Assembly (NCBI GenBank): GCA_054601695.1
Contig: BAAHQB010000126.1
Location: 372,001-436,000 of the forward strand
Direction of reading: 5' to 3'
Source of the DNA: Amorphochlora amoebiformis
Lineage: Eukaryota > Cercozoa > Chlorarachniophyceae
DNA length: 64,000 nt
Below, in pieces: positions 1-62,581 of this stretch. Position numbers and translations under genes: made by a program. The notes under the pieces are model-generated. The model saw only the letters and a program-made list of their open reading frames with translations, had not been told where the DNA came from and searched no databases. Position 1 is the first letter of the stretch. Each line of letters begins with the position of its first letter.

Positions 1-126
1 ATATATAAGTATATATATATATATATAATACATATATATAAATATATATACATATATATATATATGTGTGTGTGTGTATGTTTTCAAAATATAGTAATAT
101 ATATTAATGTTTGTACATATATATAG

Positions 127-163
<37 letters not shown>

Positions 164-199
164 TACGATGATCAACCTGCACGCGGTGTACCTGGCTCT

Positions 200-675
200 G
201 TCATGCTAGTTCTGCGAGCGAGATACTAATAATGTGCTGGATTCTAAACTTTTGATAACCTTCTCTAGTCAATTTCAGTAAAAGGGGGGGCTGCGTCTAC
301 ACCTCTAAGCATCCTCAAAGAATGAAATAATGCGAAGCTTAGGAAAGCAAGCAAAGCATTATCGTTCCAAGAAACCACATGGTAAGATGTGTGAAGTCGG
401 TTGCAACATCGAACGTAAGATTCATACTCAATTTTTCTGAAGCCAAGACTCAAAGAGCCCAGCAAAGGACTGTGTTTATAGCTGAACTTGATAGACCTAA
501 TAATGTGGGTGCTAAAACGGAGACACGTTTCTAAGCTTCGCATTATTTAATTGTTTGAGGAGGCTTAGGAGTGTAGACGCAGCCCCCCTTTTACTGAAAT
601 TCACTGGCGAACAAGGGTATGAAAGTTTGGATTTTCAGCACATTATTAGTGTCTCGCTCGCAGAACTATCAAGAC
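200..675. mobile_element. Fold-back inverted-repeat element (MITE-like)
   Basis: Two arms of about 145 bp, 200-343 and 530-675, are imperfect reverse complements (for example CTGCGTCTACACCTC against GAGTGTAGACGCAG, and AGTTCTGCGAGCGAGA against TCTCGCTCGCAGAACT) around a loop of about 185 bp. The two open frames in it (92 and 64 codons) are by-products of the arms. There is no transposase and no clear target duplication. The outer flank on the right (676-740) is unique. Confidence 0.7.
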
Positions 676-679
676 TTGC

Positions 680-3312
<2,633 letters not shown>

Positions 3313-3314
3313 AT

Positions 3315-3475
3315 AGAGCATAGATACAGCGATATGGATGGCATGAGTCGATGCAGCTCGATGAGTACTGTGCTGTAGATCGCTGGAGATCCATGAAAAT
3401 GCTCTGAGATTGCCTGACCGACAGTACCGGGTAGTACCGGATAGGTGCCGAACAGTACCCGGTAGTTCGGCTTCC

Positions 3476-3515
<40 letters not shown>

Positions 3516-3783
3516 ATATGTATGTATGTATACCGTGACAGAATGTGACGTCACGATACGTCACACTCACATGGCCTCACGTGATCACAATGTGACACGT
3601 ATGAATCTCCGGGATCCTCTAGCGATCTCGGGCATTCCTATCAAAGCTCGGTCGCGCTGTACAGATTCTTACGTGTCACGCCAAGTCTAACAATGCCACT
3701 TACAACGATGAATTTACACTCTCCACCAGAGTACATTGACTAGAATACTATCGGTGTACCGGACCGTTGCGCTAACAATATGC
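3315..3783 (+). repeat. Dispersed repeat family, copy A
   Basis: Starts with GATACAGCGATATGGATGGC, followed by a GATCGCTGGAGATC segment, several GTACCGG motifs, a TA tract inserted at about 3478-3520, then TACCGTGACAGAATGTGACGTCACG and an end GCGCTAACAATAT that runs into TA repeat. The same order is seen in the copies at 8.3 and 12.9 kb. Confidence 0.75.
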
Positions 3784-3955
3784 AAAATATATATGTATAT
3801 ATATATATATATATATATTGATATATTTTGGAGAGATATATATGTATATATATACGTATACGTATGCACCGGGGTATGTCCAGGGGAAGCCTTTGAATGT
3901 CTTGTTTTATCCGTAGGGATGCGAGAACTAAAGTGAATTTGATGTATATTTATAT

Positions 3956-4005
<50 letters not shown>

Positions 4006-4135
4006 ATATGTATATATATATACATACATACACATATATATATGTATATGTGTGTTAATATTAATCTATATATGTTGATATAATACATATATGTCCATAT
4101 TAAAAAAATTACATTTTCTTCGAATATGTATATTG

Positions 4136-4207
<72 letters not shown>

Positions 4208-4319
4208 ATGTATGTATGTTTACATATACTTTTACCATGGACATATTTATATAATATATGTAATATATAATATATACTATACATAAATTATATATATACA
4301 TATATATATATATGTATAC

Positions 4320-4392
<73 letters not shown>

Positions 4393-4500
4393 ACATATAC
4401 ATGTGTATCTTTATATATACCTTTCTTTATTATCACTTGAGGTAGAGGTTTTTTTTCCAACTAAAGATTTACCCTCAATAATCTAAAGATATATATATAC

Positions 4501-4534
<34 letters not shown>

Positions 4535-4616
4535 GTGTGTATGTATATATATATAAATATATGTACATATATGTATAAAAATAGCATGTTTGTGTGTATA
4601 TAAGTGTATACATATT

Positions 4617-4665
<49 letters not shown>

Positions 4666-4765
4666 AATATATATGATACATATGTGAATATAGAGATTTG
4701 CGGGTAAAATTGTGCATACAATATGTATACACATACATACACATATACATATATATACACACATA

Positions 4766-4822
4766 ATGAATGTACCATGGGCTACCGGCATATACTGCTA
4801 AGGACTGTTGTGTTAACAATAA
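4766..4822 (+). repeat. Partial copy of the dispersed repeat (3' end only)
   Basis: The segment TACCATGGGCTACCGGCATA followed by GGACTGTTGTGTTAACAATA parallels the 3' end of copies A and B (CGGACCGTTGCGCTAACAATAT). Confidence 0.5.
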
Positions 4823-4832
4823 AAGAACATAA

Positions 4833-4863
<31 letters not shown>

Positions 4864-5016
4864 ATATATTTGTATACTTTATATGGATATATTTGTGTGT
4901 ATGTATATTGTAATTCTATGTACACAAGAACATGTATTATATATGTATACCTCGATAGTTGCAATATCGTCTTCCCAGTTGGTTAGAAGGCTGTCTCTTA
5001 TTCGCCTCGATATTCC

Positions 5017-5058
<42 letters not shown>

Positions 5059-5290
5059 CAGCTTGCAAAAGAGGTGATCAGAACATTATTCACTTCTAAT
5101 GGCTCCTTTTACTATGTACGTAAGGATATGGAATAAGAGTCAATTTATCCCATTTGAATGACTAGTTTAGAAAAGTAATCAATCCTTGGCAGAGAGTTAA
5201 TTTCTGCTCTGCGTTGAGTGATTGATATCCAGACTCGAATGAAAGAGTATGCTACTATTGCCAAAAAGATGTAATTGAATATATGTGTCA

Positions 5291-5339
<49 letters not shown>

Positions 5340-5725
5340 ATAAATATATGTAAATAAGCATATATATGCACTATATATAAATCTATATATGTAAATAAGC
5401 ATATATATATATACATATATATTGTTACAGCATGCAGAGCCAGCACGGAACCTATAGCTAGTCAACTACGCAGCGGCTGGCTAGACCACCGTCAGTTCCT
5501 TAGAGTATACGGCTAGTAGCACAATAATCGGAACCCAGGAAATTCTCGGAACCCATGTAAGAAAGGAAGAAAGGAAGAAAGGAAGTGTACGACTACCACG
5601 CAAAAATTATCATAATCATTCGTCATAATCCAAAGACTTGAAGCGAACTCTGGACTCCCATGTACTATCCCACTCGCTAACAATATATGCATGTAAATGT
5701 AAACATATACATATATTTATATTAT

Positions 5726-5763
<38 letters not shown>

Positions 5764-5781
5764 TATACACAATATAATATA

Positions 5782-5829
<48 letters not shown>

Positions 5830-5960
5830 CCAAAGTGCTCAATATCTCCAGTCGGAGAAAGAATTTTACCTAATTTATATATGTATATATATATATTATA
5901 TATATATATATATGTATATATAATATATATATATCTAATATATACACGTGTCAAAATATA

Positions 5961-6085
<125 letters not shown>

Positions 6086-6129
6086 AAATAACATATAAAT
6101 ATGTATAAATAAATATATATATATGTATG

Positions 6130-6160
<31 letters not shown>

Positions 6161-6419
6161 GTGCATATATGTCATAATTATTTATGCCTTGTTTGGGTAT
6201 AGATACATATACATATACACACATATATATGTGTGTGTGTAGAGTTGCTATATGCGATTAATATATGCATTTACACCATTTTATGAATTAAATTGATGTA
6301 TGATGTCCACAAGGATATGATCTAACCTAGATATATGTCGATACATATATATATATATATATAATATATAATATATATATATATATATATATTTGTGTGT
6401 ATATATATGTATATTCATA

Positions 6420-6464
<45 letters not shown>

Positions 6465-6532
6465 TTATGTATACATATATACAATACGTAGGTATGTATG
6501 TATGCAAATGTGTATGTGTGTGTGTATATAAG

Positions 6533-6567
<35 letters not shown>

Positions 6568-6721
6568 GTATATATGTATGTATATGTACATAAATATCTG
6601 TTTTGTTCACTGTCTTCGCTGGGGAGAGAAGTTTACTTATAATGCATAATCACAGTATATTATACATATATGTACGTATATACGTATGTGTATCTGTATA
6701 TCTAAGGATATACATATAATG

Positions 6722-6756
<35 letters not shown>

Positions 6757-6785
6757 GTATGTATGCATGTATATAAATATATCTA

Positions 6786-6860
<75 letters not shown>

Positions 6861-6988
6861 ACGGATATATATAATATATATGTATTCCTATATACATATA
6901 ATATGTATCTACTTATATATAATATGTATAGAATGTAGTTTACCAGTATGTGGAGCTGTGTCTGTCGCTGGTGAAGGAGGTTTGACTG

Positions 6989-7109
<121 letters not shown>

Positions 7110-7299
7110 GATATATATATATCTATATATATATATATATATATACATATATATTTGTTATAAATATACATTTACATTATATACATATATATATATATAT
7201 ATATTAAATATGTGTATATACATATTATATATATATATATATATATATATAATGTATATATAATATATGTTATATATATATGTGTATACATATATATCG

Positions 7300-7334
<35 letters not shown>

Positions 7335-7523
7335 CTATATATATATACATACATATATATTATTATATATATATACATATATATGTATACATATTTGTAT
7401 ATATAATATATAAATATATATTATTCTTAAACATTTGTGTGGATATAGCACTATTAAATATACATTCACACAAAGTAGGTAAATATTATTTTATAGTACA
7501 AATAGTTTGTTTTGCACATATTG

Positions 7524-7565
<42 letters not shown>

Positions 7566-7610
7566 CATACACATATATATGTGTATACTTATATAATATA
7601 TATACCGTCT

Positions 7611-7675
7611 GAAGGTAACGATCCGCGGACCGTTCGACTCACACTTGGAAGAGACACATTAGGTACTAATATATG

Positions 7676-7724
<49 letters not shown>

Positions 7725-7780
7725 ATATATGATCGGCTCACACTCACTTGGGAGAGGCACATTAGGTACTAATATGTACT
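7611..7780 (+). repeat. Direct repeat with shared ATTAGGTACTAATATG core
   Basis: Related units at 7637-7672 and 7738-7776 share CTCACACTTGGAAGAGACACATTAGGTACTAATAT with about 85% identity and are separated by TA and TG tracts. The core recurs at 7890 and inverted at about 8005. Confidence 0.6.
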
Positions 7781-7854
7781 AGTATATATATATATATATA
7801 TATATAGATATATATATATATATAATGTGTATATATATATATATATAGATATAT

Positions 7855-8192
<338 letters not shown>

Positions 8193-8257
8193 ACATAAAT
8201 ATATATACATATATATATATGTCATATATATGCATATAAATTTAAAAATATATATAC

Positions 8258-8661
8258 AGCAATATGGATAGCCTGAGTAGATACAGTACGATGAGTAGAA
8301 AGTCGTAGCTATGCTGGAGATCGCTTGAAATCCCGGAGATTGCTCTGAGATTGACTGGCCGATAGAACCGGGTAGTACCGGATAGTGCCGGATTGTCCCT
8401 GGTAGTATCGAGCTTCCAAACATACCGTGACATAATGTGACGTCACGTTATGTCACGCTTATATGACCTCACATGAGATCATCAAGTTAGCACGCATGGA
8501 CATACGTATATTCCTGAATTCTCGAGAACAAAGGAACGTCATATGCAAACGGACAACAGCCAATCCTGGGCAATCACCATACCACTACTCTATAAGAATA
8601 CATTGCCTAGTATATTACCGCTTGGCCGGACTGTACTACCGGCCTGCCAGGTCGCTGCTAT

Positions 8662-8668
<7 letters not shown>
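8258..8668 (+). repeat. Dispersed repeat family, copy B
   Basis: Begins CAGCAATATGGATAGCCTGA, has GGAGATCGCTTGAAATC, AACCGGGTAGTACCGGATAG, then TACCGTGACATAATGTGACG and ends GCTGCTATAACAATAT before TA repeat. This is the most complete copy. No coding capacity is evident. Confidence 0.75.
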
Positions 8669-11030
<2,362 letters not shown>

Positions 11031-11100
11031 CATATGTCTTAGTGTAAACATACCCTGCACTCCGACGACGATATTGTTTTTGAGGCGAACATTGAGCGTT

Positions 11101-11310
11101 TGAGTTACGGTTACGGTTAGGATTAAGGTTTGGGCTTGAATTCGAAGCAATGTTAGGGTTCGGATTGAGGCGAGAAAAACGGGTCAGAGGTCTGTTTCTG
11201 AAACAGGGTTAGGTTCGAATCAGATTATTCTGCATGTCTTAGTCCCGAGGATCTTTGACACCAACACACTGTGGGACTATAGTGGGTTAGGTTAGTGTTA
11301 GGGTTTGTGT
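11101..11310 (+). repeat. Degenerate TTAGGG-type block
   Basis: Diverged TTAGGG units (GGTTACGGTTAGGATTAAGG, GTGGGTTAGGTTAGTG) mixed with unique sequence. Confidence 0.65.
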
Positions 11311-11329
11311 ATATATTGATATATCTATG

Positions 11330-11377
<48 letters not shown>

Positions 11378-11474
11378 GTGTGTGTATATACATATATACG
11401 AACTTTTTCGATGGCATGATTTTATGATTGCCAAGGGCGCTACGGGGGGTGAGAGGTATTGCATTTTGGGATAG

Positions 11475-11523
<49 letters not shown>

Positions 11524-11618
11524 ATGTATATACATACATATGTATACACATATATATATATATATATATATTGTGTGTACATATGTGCATGTGTGTACAC
11601 ACATACATACATACATAC

Positions 11619-11649
<31 letters not shown>

Positions 11650-11650
11650 C

Positions 11651-11726
<76 letters not shown>

Positions 11727-11782
11727 ATATATATATGCACTTATATATACATGTATGAATGTATGTAGATGTATGTATATAT

Positions 11783-11828
<46 letters not shown>

Positions 11829-11933
11829 GCACAATTATACACATAGGCACACATATACACACATACATACATTTGTGTGTTTATAAACATATAACGTATA
11901 TACATATATTGTTATGTATGTTTACAAGTATAT

Positions 11934-11990
<57 letters not shown>

Positions 11991-12118
11991 CAAGTAATAT
12001 ATATATATATATGTATATATATAGTATATACACTCAGATCTGTTTTAACTCTGTATGATACATGCTAAATATATATAATACGTATACATATATATATATA
12101 TATATATATTGTATATAT

Positions 12119-12203
12119 ATAAAGAGAGAGAGTTGGATTCACACATGCTACATGTGAAATTGAATAGGTTATGAAAGATTGTATATGTTACTATTATTCT
12201 TAC

Positions 12204-12286
<83 letters not shown>

Positions 12287-12400
12287 TATATATATATAGA
12301 TGGACATTAGCATTTAGATTCAAACATGCTTCATTTAAGTTGAGTAGGTTATGATCTAGGGTATAGATTGTATAGGTTATGAATATAGTTACATAGTCTC
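12119..12400 (+). repeat. Degenerate direct repeat
   Basis: Two units at about 12133-12190 and 12315-12385 share ATTCACACATGCTACAT and GAATAGGTTATGA-like stretches, separated by TA tracts. Confidence 0.55.
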
Positions 12401-12452
12401 ATCCAAATTCGCTCGCCTTGGCCTAGCTGTTGTTAAGTTTCCGACCTAAATA

Positions 12453-12671
<219 letters not shown>

Positions 12672-12674
12672 GAG

Positions 12675-12709
<35 letters not shown>

Positions 12710-12875
12710 GTACATACATATCTGTTGACAAGAATGGTCTAAACACACAAAAAGGTTAATCTATGTATATATACAAACATATATATAATAGTGTTCATGC
12801 ATCGTTGAAAATAGAATAATCAGGACTTGGCGTTTCACTTAGGTATTTGAACAGTGCGACAGAGTTGTGGTAGGT

Positions 12876-13112
12876 ATGCCCGAGATCGCTAGAGATACCG
12901 GAAATTGTTCGGAGGTTATCTTGCCGGTAGTACCGGTTAGTGCCGCGTAGTACTGGAGTTCTAGATATACCGTGATAAACGTGATGTCACGTCATGAAGT
13001 CAGAACCTAGACATTTCCTGAATAAACTGCCCGAGAATTTCCCTTTTTTACTCGTCATACTTCAAAGCAACAACAGTCAATTGGACAACTATCACTACTG
13101 CGCCGACATAAG
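12876..13112 (+). repeat. Dispersed repeat family, copy C (diverged)
   Basis: CCGAGATCGCTAGAGAT, GTAGTACCGGTTAGTGCCG, then ATACCGTGATAAACGTGATG with TCACGTCATG. The order matches copies A and B, with more substitutions. Confidence 0.65.
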
Positions 13113-20698
<7,586 letters not shown>

Positions 20699-20699
20699 C

Positions 20700-20848
20700 T
20701 ATTCCCTAGAATATATTATATAGTGTATAGAAAGATATATATATATATGTATATGTATGTGTGTATACATGTATTTAAAAATGAAAGTTTGTGTTATGAA
20801 TGTGTATTATATATTGTTATGTATAACGTTAGCAATATATACATATGC

Positions 20849-20883
<35 letters not shown>

Positions 20884-20918
20884 GTTATGTATATATATAT
20901 ATATGTCTGTATATTCAC

Positions 20919-20976
<58 letters not shown>

Positions 20977-21023
20977 GTATATATACATATATATATATAT
21001 AATATATTATATATATATATACG

Positions 21024-21055
<32 letters not shown>

Positions 21056-21218
21056 CATTTATGTACGTATATATGTATTCACATATATATATATATATAT
21101 ATAATTGTACACATATATGTACATAAATATATATATATATATATATATTGGGTGTACACAAAATGCATATTCTTGTATTTAACTATATACCTATATAATC
21201 ATGCCATTATACAGATGT

Positions 21219-21310
<92 letters not shown>

Positions 21311-21345
21311 ACGTATTTATAGTTTTATAGATATATATATATATA
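20700..21345. repeat. TA-rich spacer
   Basis: Almost wholly (TA)n with short interruptions; no gene seen. Confidence 0.7.
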
Positions 21346-26052
<4,707 letters not shown>

Positions 26053-26304
26053 CTTGGATTTTTTATTTTTTTTTTCCCCGGAAAGGCGCATGTCGCACGT
26101 TTGACAGGATGTCCTGCGCATGTCCCTCTCAACGATCCACAGACAATATCGGGGATCCCCGAGACTCAGACTGACACGGCATGGGGATGCACCAGCTATG
26201 CTTGATTCCCAACCCCAGGAGTTCACATGAGAGGAGAAGGCCTGGCAGCCAGCGAGGTATGACGACGTCAAGGATCTATCCCTCCTGAAGGATGGTCCAT
26301 CGTC

Positions 26305-26425
26305 TTTGCGAGAGATACGGGCAGTGATCTCCAGGGATCTCCAGCAGATCTACGAATATGTTCCTGCACTCTATTGATATCTGCTCATCGAGCCGCATCC
26401 TCTTATGCTAGTTATATTATTGCAA
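26305..26425 (-). repeat. Dispersed repeat family, copy D (inverted, partial)
   Basis: CAGGGATCTCCAGCAGATCTAC and CTCATCGAGCCGCATCC are the reverse complement of the 5' part of copy A (GATGCAGCTCGATGAG, GATCGCTGGAGATC). Confidence 0.6.
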
Positions 26426-26429
26426 TAAC

Positions 26430-27338
26430 AACATTACCTGGAACCTATATATTGATTGTAAAAATAATATTAATATTAGATATGTACGTCATATTCTTAT
26501 TTAGGCCAGAGGTACCCGCCGTCGGTCCGTTGAGATTTTAGGTATAATATATTCGGATATAAATAAATATACATTTATATCATCATGATGATTATAATCC
26601 GAATGATTGGTATATATTCGTACATGCAGTGAATATATATATATATATACGATATGTATATACCAGTCTTAATAATATAGATTTAATATATATTATGTTT
26701 AGTTTTATATAATTATATTCAAGCATACATTGATGATATGCTATAAAGCATCTGCCTACAAGTATATATATATATATACATATTATACTAGTATCATACA
26801 ATTAAATTGATATATGTTGAACCACTGGATCTGGCATAAGTTATACTTCATTGTAGAAATATGATATACCACCGTATACGTGAGTGTATAATATGTTGTG
26901 ACAACAAAAATTTAATATTCGTTAGAATAGTCCAGATAGTAGTAGAATACTTAGTGCAATATAGACAATTTTACATTTATACAATATTATGCGTTATGTA
27001 TCACGATAATGATCATATAACTATTGGAAAACAAATGTAAACTAAGCTCTAGATATTCTAGATATCATGATGATGACGATATCAATATTACTATTCGCGA
27101 AACTCCTAGACTCTAATAGCATTGCATGAAGTCTAATGTTAATCTAAAATTAACTGGGATTTGCAATTCACCTCGAAAGTTTAAATTCAGAAGACTCCAC
27201 GCTTATTGGGATCAGCATTCCTTTTACATCGTTAGGGCTACAATGCTACGGTTACATCGCCAAAATATATACAGGCACTCCATTTTCCTTTGAAAGACGC
27301 AGCGAAAGCAAGGTGTCCAATATTACATATCATTACCT

Positions 27339-27389
<51 letters not shown>

Positions 27390-27443
27390 TGATCAATATT
27401 AGCCTAAATATCCAATATATGAGGTATATATATATGTGTGTAT

Positions 27444-27489
<46 letters not shown>

Positions 27490-27495
27490 ATATAT

Positions 27496-27574
<79 letters not shown>

Positions 27575-27641
27575 TGTACATACATTTACGGTTAGGGAGA
27601 AAAATTATGACTATTTATTTGTATAACATACTTGTAACATT

Positions 27642-27673
<32 letters not shown>

Positions 27674-27690
27674 ATATATATATACTTCTG
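26430..27690. other. AT-rich intergenic region between the membrane-protein and oxidoreductase genes
   Basis: Unique AT-rich sequence at 26430-27230, then an island at 27238-27345 that is open on the minus strand ([12 protein letters not shown]) but has no joinable splice phase. TA repeat follows. No RNA gene is seen. Confidence 0.5.
27614..27619 (-). promoter_or_regulatory. Candidate polyadenylation signal of the fusion oxidoreductase gene
   Basis: On the minus strand these bases read AATAAA, 80 nt after the TAA stop at 27699-27701. They fit the predicted 3' end,  but an AATAAA in AT-rich DNA can be chance. Confidence 0.4.
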
Positions 27691-27698
27691 TATAACTA

Positions 27699-42798
<15,100 letters not shown>

Positions 42799-43497
42799 CT
42801 ACACCACAAATAGTCTCAACAATCGAATCCGACACTTACTTGTACTTCGAAAGCGATTACACATTTCGCCACCCGGACACCCACACTCCGAGTGTTTTTA
42901 TCTCACGGTATAAAAAGAAGACCTATTCCCTGTGACTGCATACCCTTCTTCCTTTGAATTCGTGCAGATTTTGCTTTGTATCAGACATTGCCTTGTTTCC
43001 TATAATGAAGAATATTAATGGTGATCGACAAGTGAAGTGGCCGTAATCGGGGTGCAAGCCCACAACGACAACAGCATTCACATGCCAAGTGGAAATCATG
43101 TTATGCAAGGATGAGAAGTGTCGGTGTCTACCCACGAGCACTAACGTTCGTGTCGTTGTGTTTTTTGGTTTATGGCTGAGAGGTTCAAGAGGAAGGAGTG
43201 TGTTCCGGAACCCTGTGAATAATACTGTTATCATTCGAAGCGAAGGTGTCAACCGAATCTCGCGAATCGGACAATAGTACGGAAATTACCTAAATATATA
43301 AATAGAAGTTATTAGAGGTTTAAAATAAGCTGCTACAGGTTAAAGAATATTGCTTCAGAGAATCTCCTAAAAACATCCAATATTTCAACGAAGGGTCATG
43401 GGTTCCGGCCCTTCCGAAAGAGTCGTTTGCCGTCTACTCGATTCTTTGCATACCATCACAAACCATTCACAGCAAAAAAGCATCCAAGAAAGCAACC

Positions 43498-43917
43498 ATG
43501 TCTACCGAGTCAAAAGACCCCTCGCTCGTCACTGGCGTCCATCACGTCGGCTTATCAGTAAGCAGCCTTCCAGATAGCCTCAAGTTCTTCATTGAGGTTC
43601 TCGGCTACTCGAAAGCCGGCGAGGTGAAGGAGTATCCTGCTGTGTTCGTGTCTAACGGGAATAGCTTCGTCACGTTGTGGCAAGCGGAGAAGGACGCGAC
43701 GAAATTTGATCGGAAGAAGAACGTCGGACTCCATCACCTCGCGCTTTCTGTAGCGTCGCTCGACGATCTCAAGAAGCTATTCGCGAAGGCGACCAAATTT
43801 CCCGGGGTGAAGGTGCATCGGGAGCCGGAGGCGTTGAAAGGGACAAACGCCACGCACTTCTTTATATTCGAGCCGTCTGGGTGCAGGATTGAGTTTGTTC
43901 ATTGGCCTAGCGCTTGA
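43498..43917 (+). CDS. Vicinal oxygen chelate (glyoxalase/bleomycin-resistance fold) protein, intronless, 139 aa
   Basis: One uninterrupted frame of 139 codons, ATG in the context GCAACCATGT and stop TGA. It contains the two paired beta-alpha-beta-beta-beta half-modules of the VOC superfamily: GVHHVGLSVSSL near residues 13-24 and VGLHHLALSVASL near 76-88. Likely metal ligands are H16, H80 and E132 (in RIEFVHW). The length matches single-domain glyoxalase-like proteins. There is no clear glyoxalase I signature, so the substrate cannot be named. No signal peptide is visible, so it is probably cytosolic. It lies between two minus-strand multi-exon genes and is divergent from the fusion oxidoreductase, about 600-700 bp from that gene's 5' end. 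Unlike its neighbours it has no intron and strong G/C at third codon positions, which may mean a retrocopy or a recent transfer. Confidence 0.92.
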   Translation: MSTESKDPSLVTGVHHVGLSVSSLPDSLKFFIEVLGYSKAGEVKEYPAVFVSNGNSFVTLWQAEKDATKFDRKKNVGLHHLALSVASLDDLKKLFAKATKFPGVKVHREPEALKGTNATHFFIFEPSGCRIEFVHWPSA

Positions 43918-44203
43918 CGGAATTTTCATTTGTCTAGTTGTAGAGATTTTTTGAAAGTTCATTGGGATTGTGTATAATATTATCATCAATTGTAAAAATC
44001 TAAGCTTGAGCAGTGAAATATTACACACATGGATATCAGTGTAGTGCATTTGTATACTATTATTCTTACTAATGCGTACTGTTGCTCTTAGTTACTAGAG
44101 TAATCGCTTCGACTTGGATTCAAGGCGCCGCAAATGTAGAGATCGTACGTAGTATCAGTGTATAGTTAGCATATACTCGTGTATACACTAGTATTAGTAC
44201 TAG

Positions 44204-44235
<32 letters not shown>

Positions 44236-44732
44236 TATATACATATATAATTATATATATATATTATATATATAATTCTATGATAGGCTACGGTTAGTTA
44301 GTCATGATAATGCATATGATTGTTGAAGATTACAAATTGTATATGAGAGTATTTTCTAAATTTTACAATTGAGTACATCACTAGATCACACGGTCTAGAC
44401 CTTAGTAGACATAAATGTATTAATGCATTGATGTGACTAATTAACGATATTCCAGGCCAATTTTAGATTACCTAAGATTACCACATCCAGTACAACATGT
44501 GTAATTCATGATCTCAGATACTAACTAGACTAATGAGAAGCATTTTTTTTTCATGATCATCATCTAGTAGAAGATATTTAAATTTTGGTATTACTAGTAG
44601 GTAGCTATTAGTAGTATTAAGTAGCTATACTTATTCAACAATCACCAATGATTTTTTTGGCTGGTCCATTGCGTTGCACCAAAATTGAAATCAAAATAAT
44701 TCGGCCGTTGAACAAGAATTTAACCGTAATTT

Positions 44733-50371
<5,639 letters not shown>

Positions 50372-50615
50372 CTAAGTGAAAAAATATTCCAAAGAAATAT
50401 GTGCATTTATACAAATTACGTGTGTATACATAAATGTCTATTTGTGTAAACGTATTTATTATATATATATATATATATATATACATGTACATATATATTT
50501 ATATGTACATGTATATATGTGTATATGTATATGTGTATGTCACAATAACTATATATATATATATATATATATATAAATTATATACATATACACACATATA
50601 TGTTATATATGTAAT

Positions 50616-50654
<39 letters not shown>

Positions 50655-50749
50655 AGAGCATATTACATATATAGATAATAGATAGATAGAAAGGCACATA
50701 TATGTATACATGCACATTTATAGTGATTCACTTACAATAAGGCACATGT

Positions 50750-50837
<88 letters not shown>

Positions 50838-50874
50838 CATAACACACATTCACATCTATAATGATACACCCGAG

Positions 50875-50993
50875 GTCGATTTCGACGCCTACTATTCTCC
50901 CTCGATCGATATCGCCGACGTGTCCTCCCCCTATAAGTACGATCTCTCGAAATATATCGACGTCTCTGGCGCTACGATTATGAGTAAGGTTAC
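50875..50993. other. Splice-bounded open island, strand unclear
   Basis: On the plus strand the island is open (VDFDAYYSPSIDIADVSS) from an AG at 50873-50874 to a donor GTAAGG, with G/C-rich third positions. On the minus strand it is open in two frames, one of which (arginine-rich) would be phase 0 at both ends and could fall inside the unknown minus-strand gene. I cannot decide between them. Confidence 0.3.
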
Positions 50994-51187
50994 GGTCTCG
51001 GTCAGGGTTAGAGTTGAAGGCAGGTTTAGAAGAGGGTTGGGTCACCGTATATGTCTTTCTGTGAGTTGGGGGGGGAGATAGGGAGTCGCTTTTGGGAGGG
51101 TCTTGAGGACTGGTTTTGTTTCTTGTATGTGTGTGACAATTGTGTGTGTCTTATATATGTGTATGTATGTAAAAGTATTTACTTAAT

Positions 51188-51237
<50 letters not shown>

Positions 51238-51323
51238 ATATTTATGTTTATGTGTGTGTAACCACATGTATGTACACACGCATACATGCATGCACGTTTA
51301 TATCTGTATATCTATCTATCTAA

Positions 51324-51369
<46 letters not shown>

Positions 51370-51578
51370 AGCGTGTGTGTGTACACATATATATACACAT
51401 ATACATATATATGTCTCTCCAGGTCAATCAATCGAGTCCTAAATCACAACAATATCTTCACTCCAAGAAAGTTCTCATAATCGAGCCTCTAATACTCTAA
51501 AACTATACCGAAAGCATGACCCGCCATCACAGCTCCCTCTTCATAAATCAGGCTCCGAAATGATGAAAGTGCACTGAC

Positions 51579-51695
51579 CTGCATTTGACCAAACAGTCCT
51601 TTGTCCTCCGACGGGCCTCCCGGGTTGCTTGTACCCATAATACAAACAAAAACGCTATTGGGACCCTCTGGACCCACCGGCGGGCGAAGCTCCAT
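51579..51695 (-). CDS. Candidate first exon of the 44.7-50.4 kb unknown gene
   Basis: The frame starts MELRPPVGPEGPNSVF and runs 39 codons to a strong donor (CAG/GTCAGT), ending in phase 0, which is what the exon at 50371 needs. A second frame in the same DNA, starting at MAKRDYGDQWSFARRW and containing a hydrophobic run (VPIAFLFVLWV), reaches the same donor in phase 2 and would not join. Joining the first frame gives a predicted protein of 296 aa. The phase match could occur by chance one time in three. Confidence 0.4.
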
Positions 51696-51721
51696 TGGTC
51701 ACCATAGTCCCTTTTCGCCAT

Positions 51722-51838
51722 GGGTGTCACGCAGGGTGACAATTGGTGGTCGTGAAGAGTGACACCTTCGTGTCATCATTGATATGTCACGGGCATGTCA
51801 CAATGTCACACAATGTGACAGTGCCCTTCGTCACGATC
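51722..51838. repeat. Cluster of GTCAC/GTGAC motifs between divergent genes
   Basis: More than eight GTCAC or GTGAC pentamers in 115 bp (GGTGTCACGCAGGGTGACA, CATGTCACAATGTCACACAA). It lies between the candidate first exon of the minus-strand gene (51695) and the deacetylase start (52009). It may be a regulatory cluster or a relic of the dispersed repeat, which carries the same motif. Confidence 0.5.
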
Positions 51839-52008
51839 CATCGATGGTCAGTGTAGTCAAGGCCCCTCCCCCCCCTCCCAAAGACAGCCAGAACTCAATA
51901 CAAACTATTTCTTGTTACTTATTGATACTCTACGATCATCCCATCCAAATAATCGGAAAAATCAGACGTAAAGGGCGAAATCGCGCGCGTCGGATATTAG
52001 ATACCTTC

Positions 52009-62581
<10,573 letters not shown>

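Noticed and set aside
27238-27345. Possible ferredoxin exon ([20 protein letters not shown]) after the oxidoreductase
   Set aside because: No cysteine spacing of a 2Fe-2S ferredoxin, and joining it to the last exon puts a stop at the junction.
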